Origin: Chara braunii
Lineage: Eukaryota; Streptophyta; Charophyceae; Charales; Characeae
Assembly: GCA_003427395.1 (NCBI GenBank)
Contig: BFEA01001156.1
Coordinates: forward strand, 121,329 to 149,950
Reading direction: 5' to 3'
Length of the DNA stretch: 28,622 nt
Part shown: positions 28,566 through 28,622 of the stretch, piece by piece
How the letters are laid out: the number at the start of each line of letters is the position of its first letter
Numbering within the stretch: the first letter of the stretch is position 1
Translations under genes and position numbers: made by a program
Notes under the pieces: model-generated
The model's database searches: none
What the model was told of the DNA's origin: nothing
What the model saw: only the letters and a program-made list of their open reading frames with translations

Positions 28566-28622
<57 letters not shown>
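28566..28622 (+). repeat. (GA)n microsatellite
   Basis: A pure GA run reaches the window's right edge, so its length is a minimum. Confidence 0.98.

Overview
This is nuclear DNA of a eukaryote, most likely a streptophyte (charophyte) alga of the Chara type; the lineage is an inference. The signs are long gene-poor stretches, many microsatellites and homopolymer runs, a scaffold gap of exactly 50 N, numerous small foldback elements, one single-exon protein gene, and a decayed plant-type LINE. The LINE proteins (ORF1 with a CCHC-like knuckle, ORF2 with APE endonuclease, reverse transcriptase and zf-RVT) resemble LINE proteins I associate with Chara. No bacterial-style operons, rRNA, complete tRNA or CRISPR array are visible.

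Layout. 1-2000: an (AC)n tract, poly(T) tracts, inverted dispersed repeats and no convincing gene. 2000-4200: two dispersed/tandem repeat families. 4200-5950: AT-rich then GC-richer unassigned DNA. 5950-7900: dense repeats, including a perfect 46-bp palindrome, a threefold ~147-bp tandem interrupted by a 73-nt poly(T) insertion, a near-perfect 174-bp hairpin and several short tandem duplications. 8444-11101 (+): the only intact gene recognised, 885 codons, with a complete Hsp70 layout (ATPase domain, substrate-binding domain, lid) followed by a C-terminal domain that reads as a degenerate triosephosphate isomerase. 11100-18370: noncoding DNA with at least five foldback (MITE-like) elements or fragments, an ATC-rich tract, a GATA/AC/GA microsatellite block around the N gap, and a degenerate direct-repeat array. 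18373-26030 (-): a LINE whose ORF1 and ORF2 are broken by stops and frameshifts. 27371-28180: a ~410-bp tandem duplication with a nested motif. 28566-28622: a (GA)n tract.

The main discovery candidate is the Hsp70-TIM-like protein. Both halves have lost residues normally needed for catalysis: the Hsp70 phosphate-2 loop reads ALGGGMCE instead of DLGGGTFD, and the TIM catalytic Glu is Arg785. Yet the 2.66-kb frame is intact while the nearby retroelement is riddled with stops. This suggests a retained non-catalytic, binding or regulatory protein. The other genuine signals are the foldback families and two insertions that are almost pure poly(A), flanked by target-site duplications.
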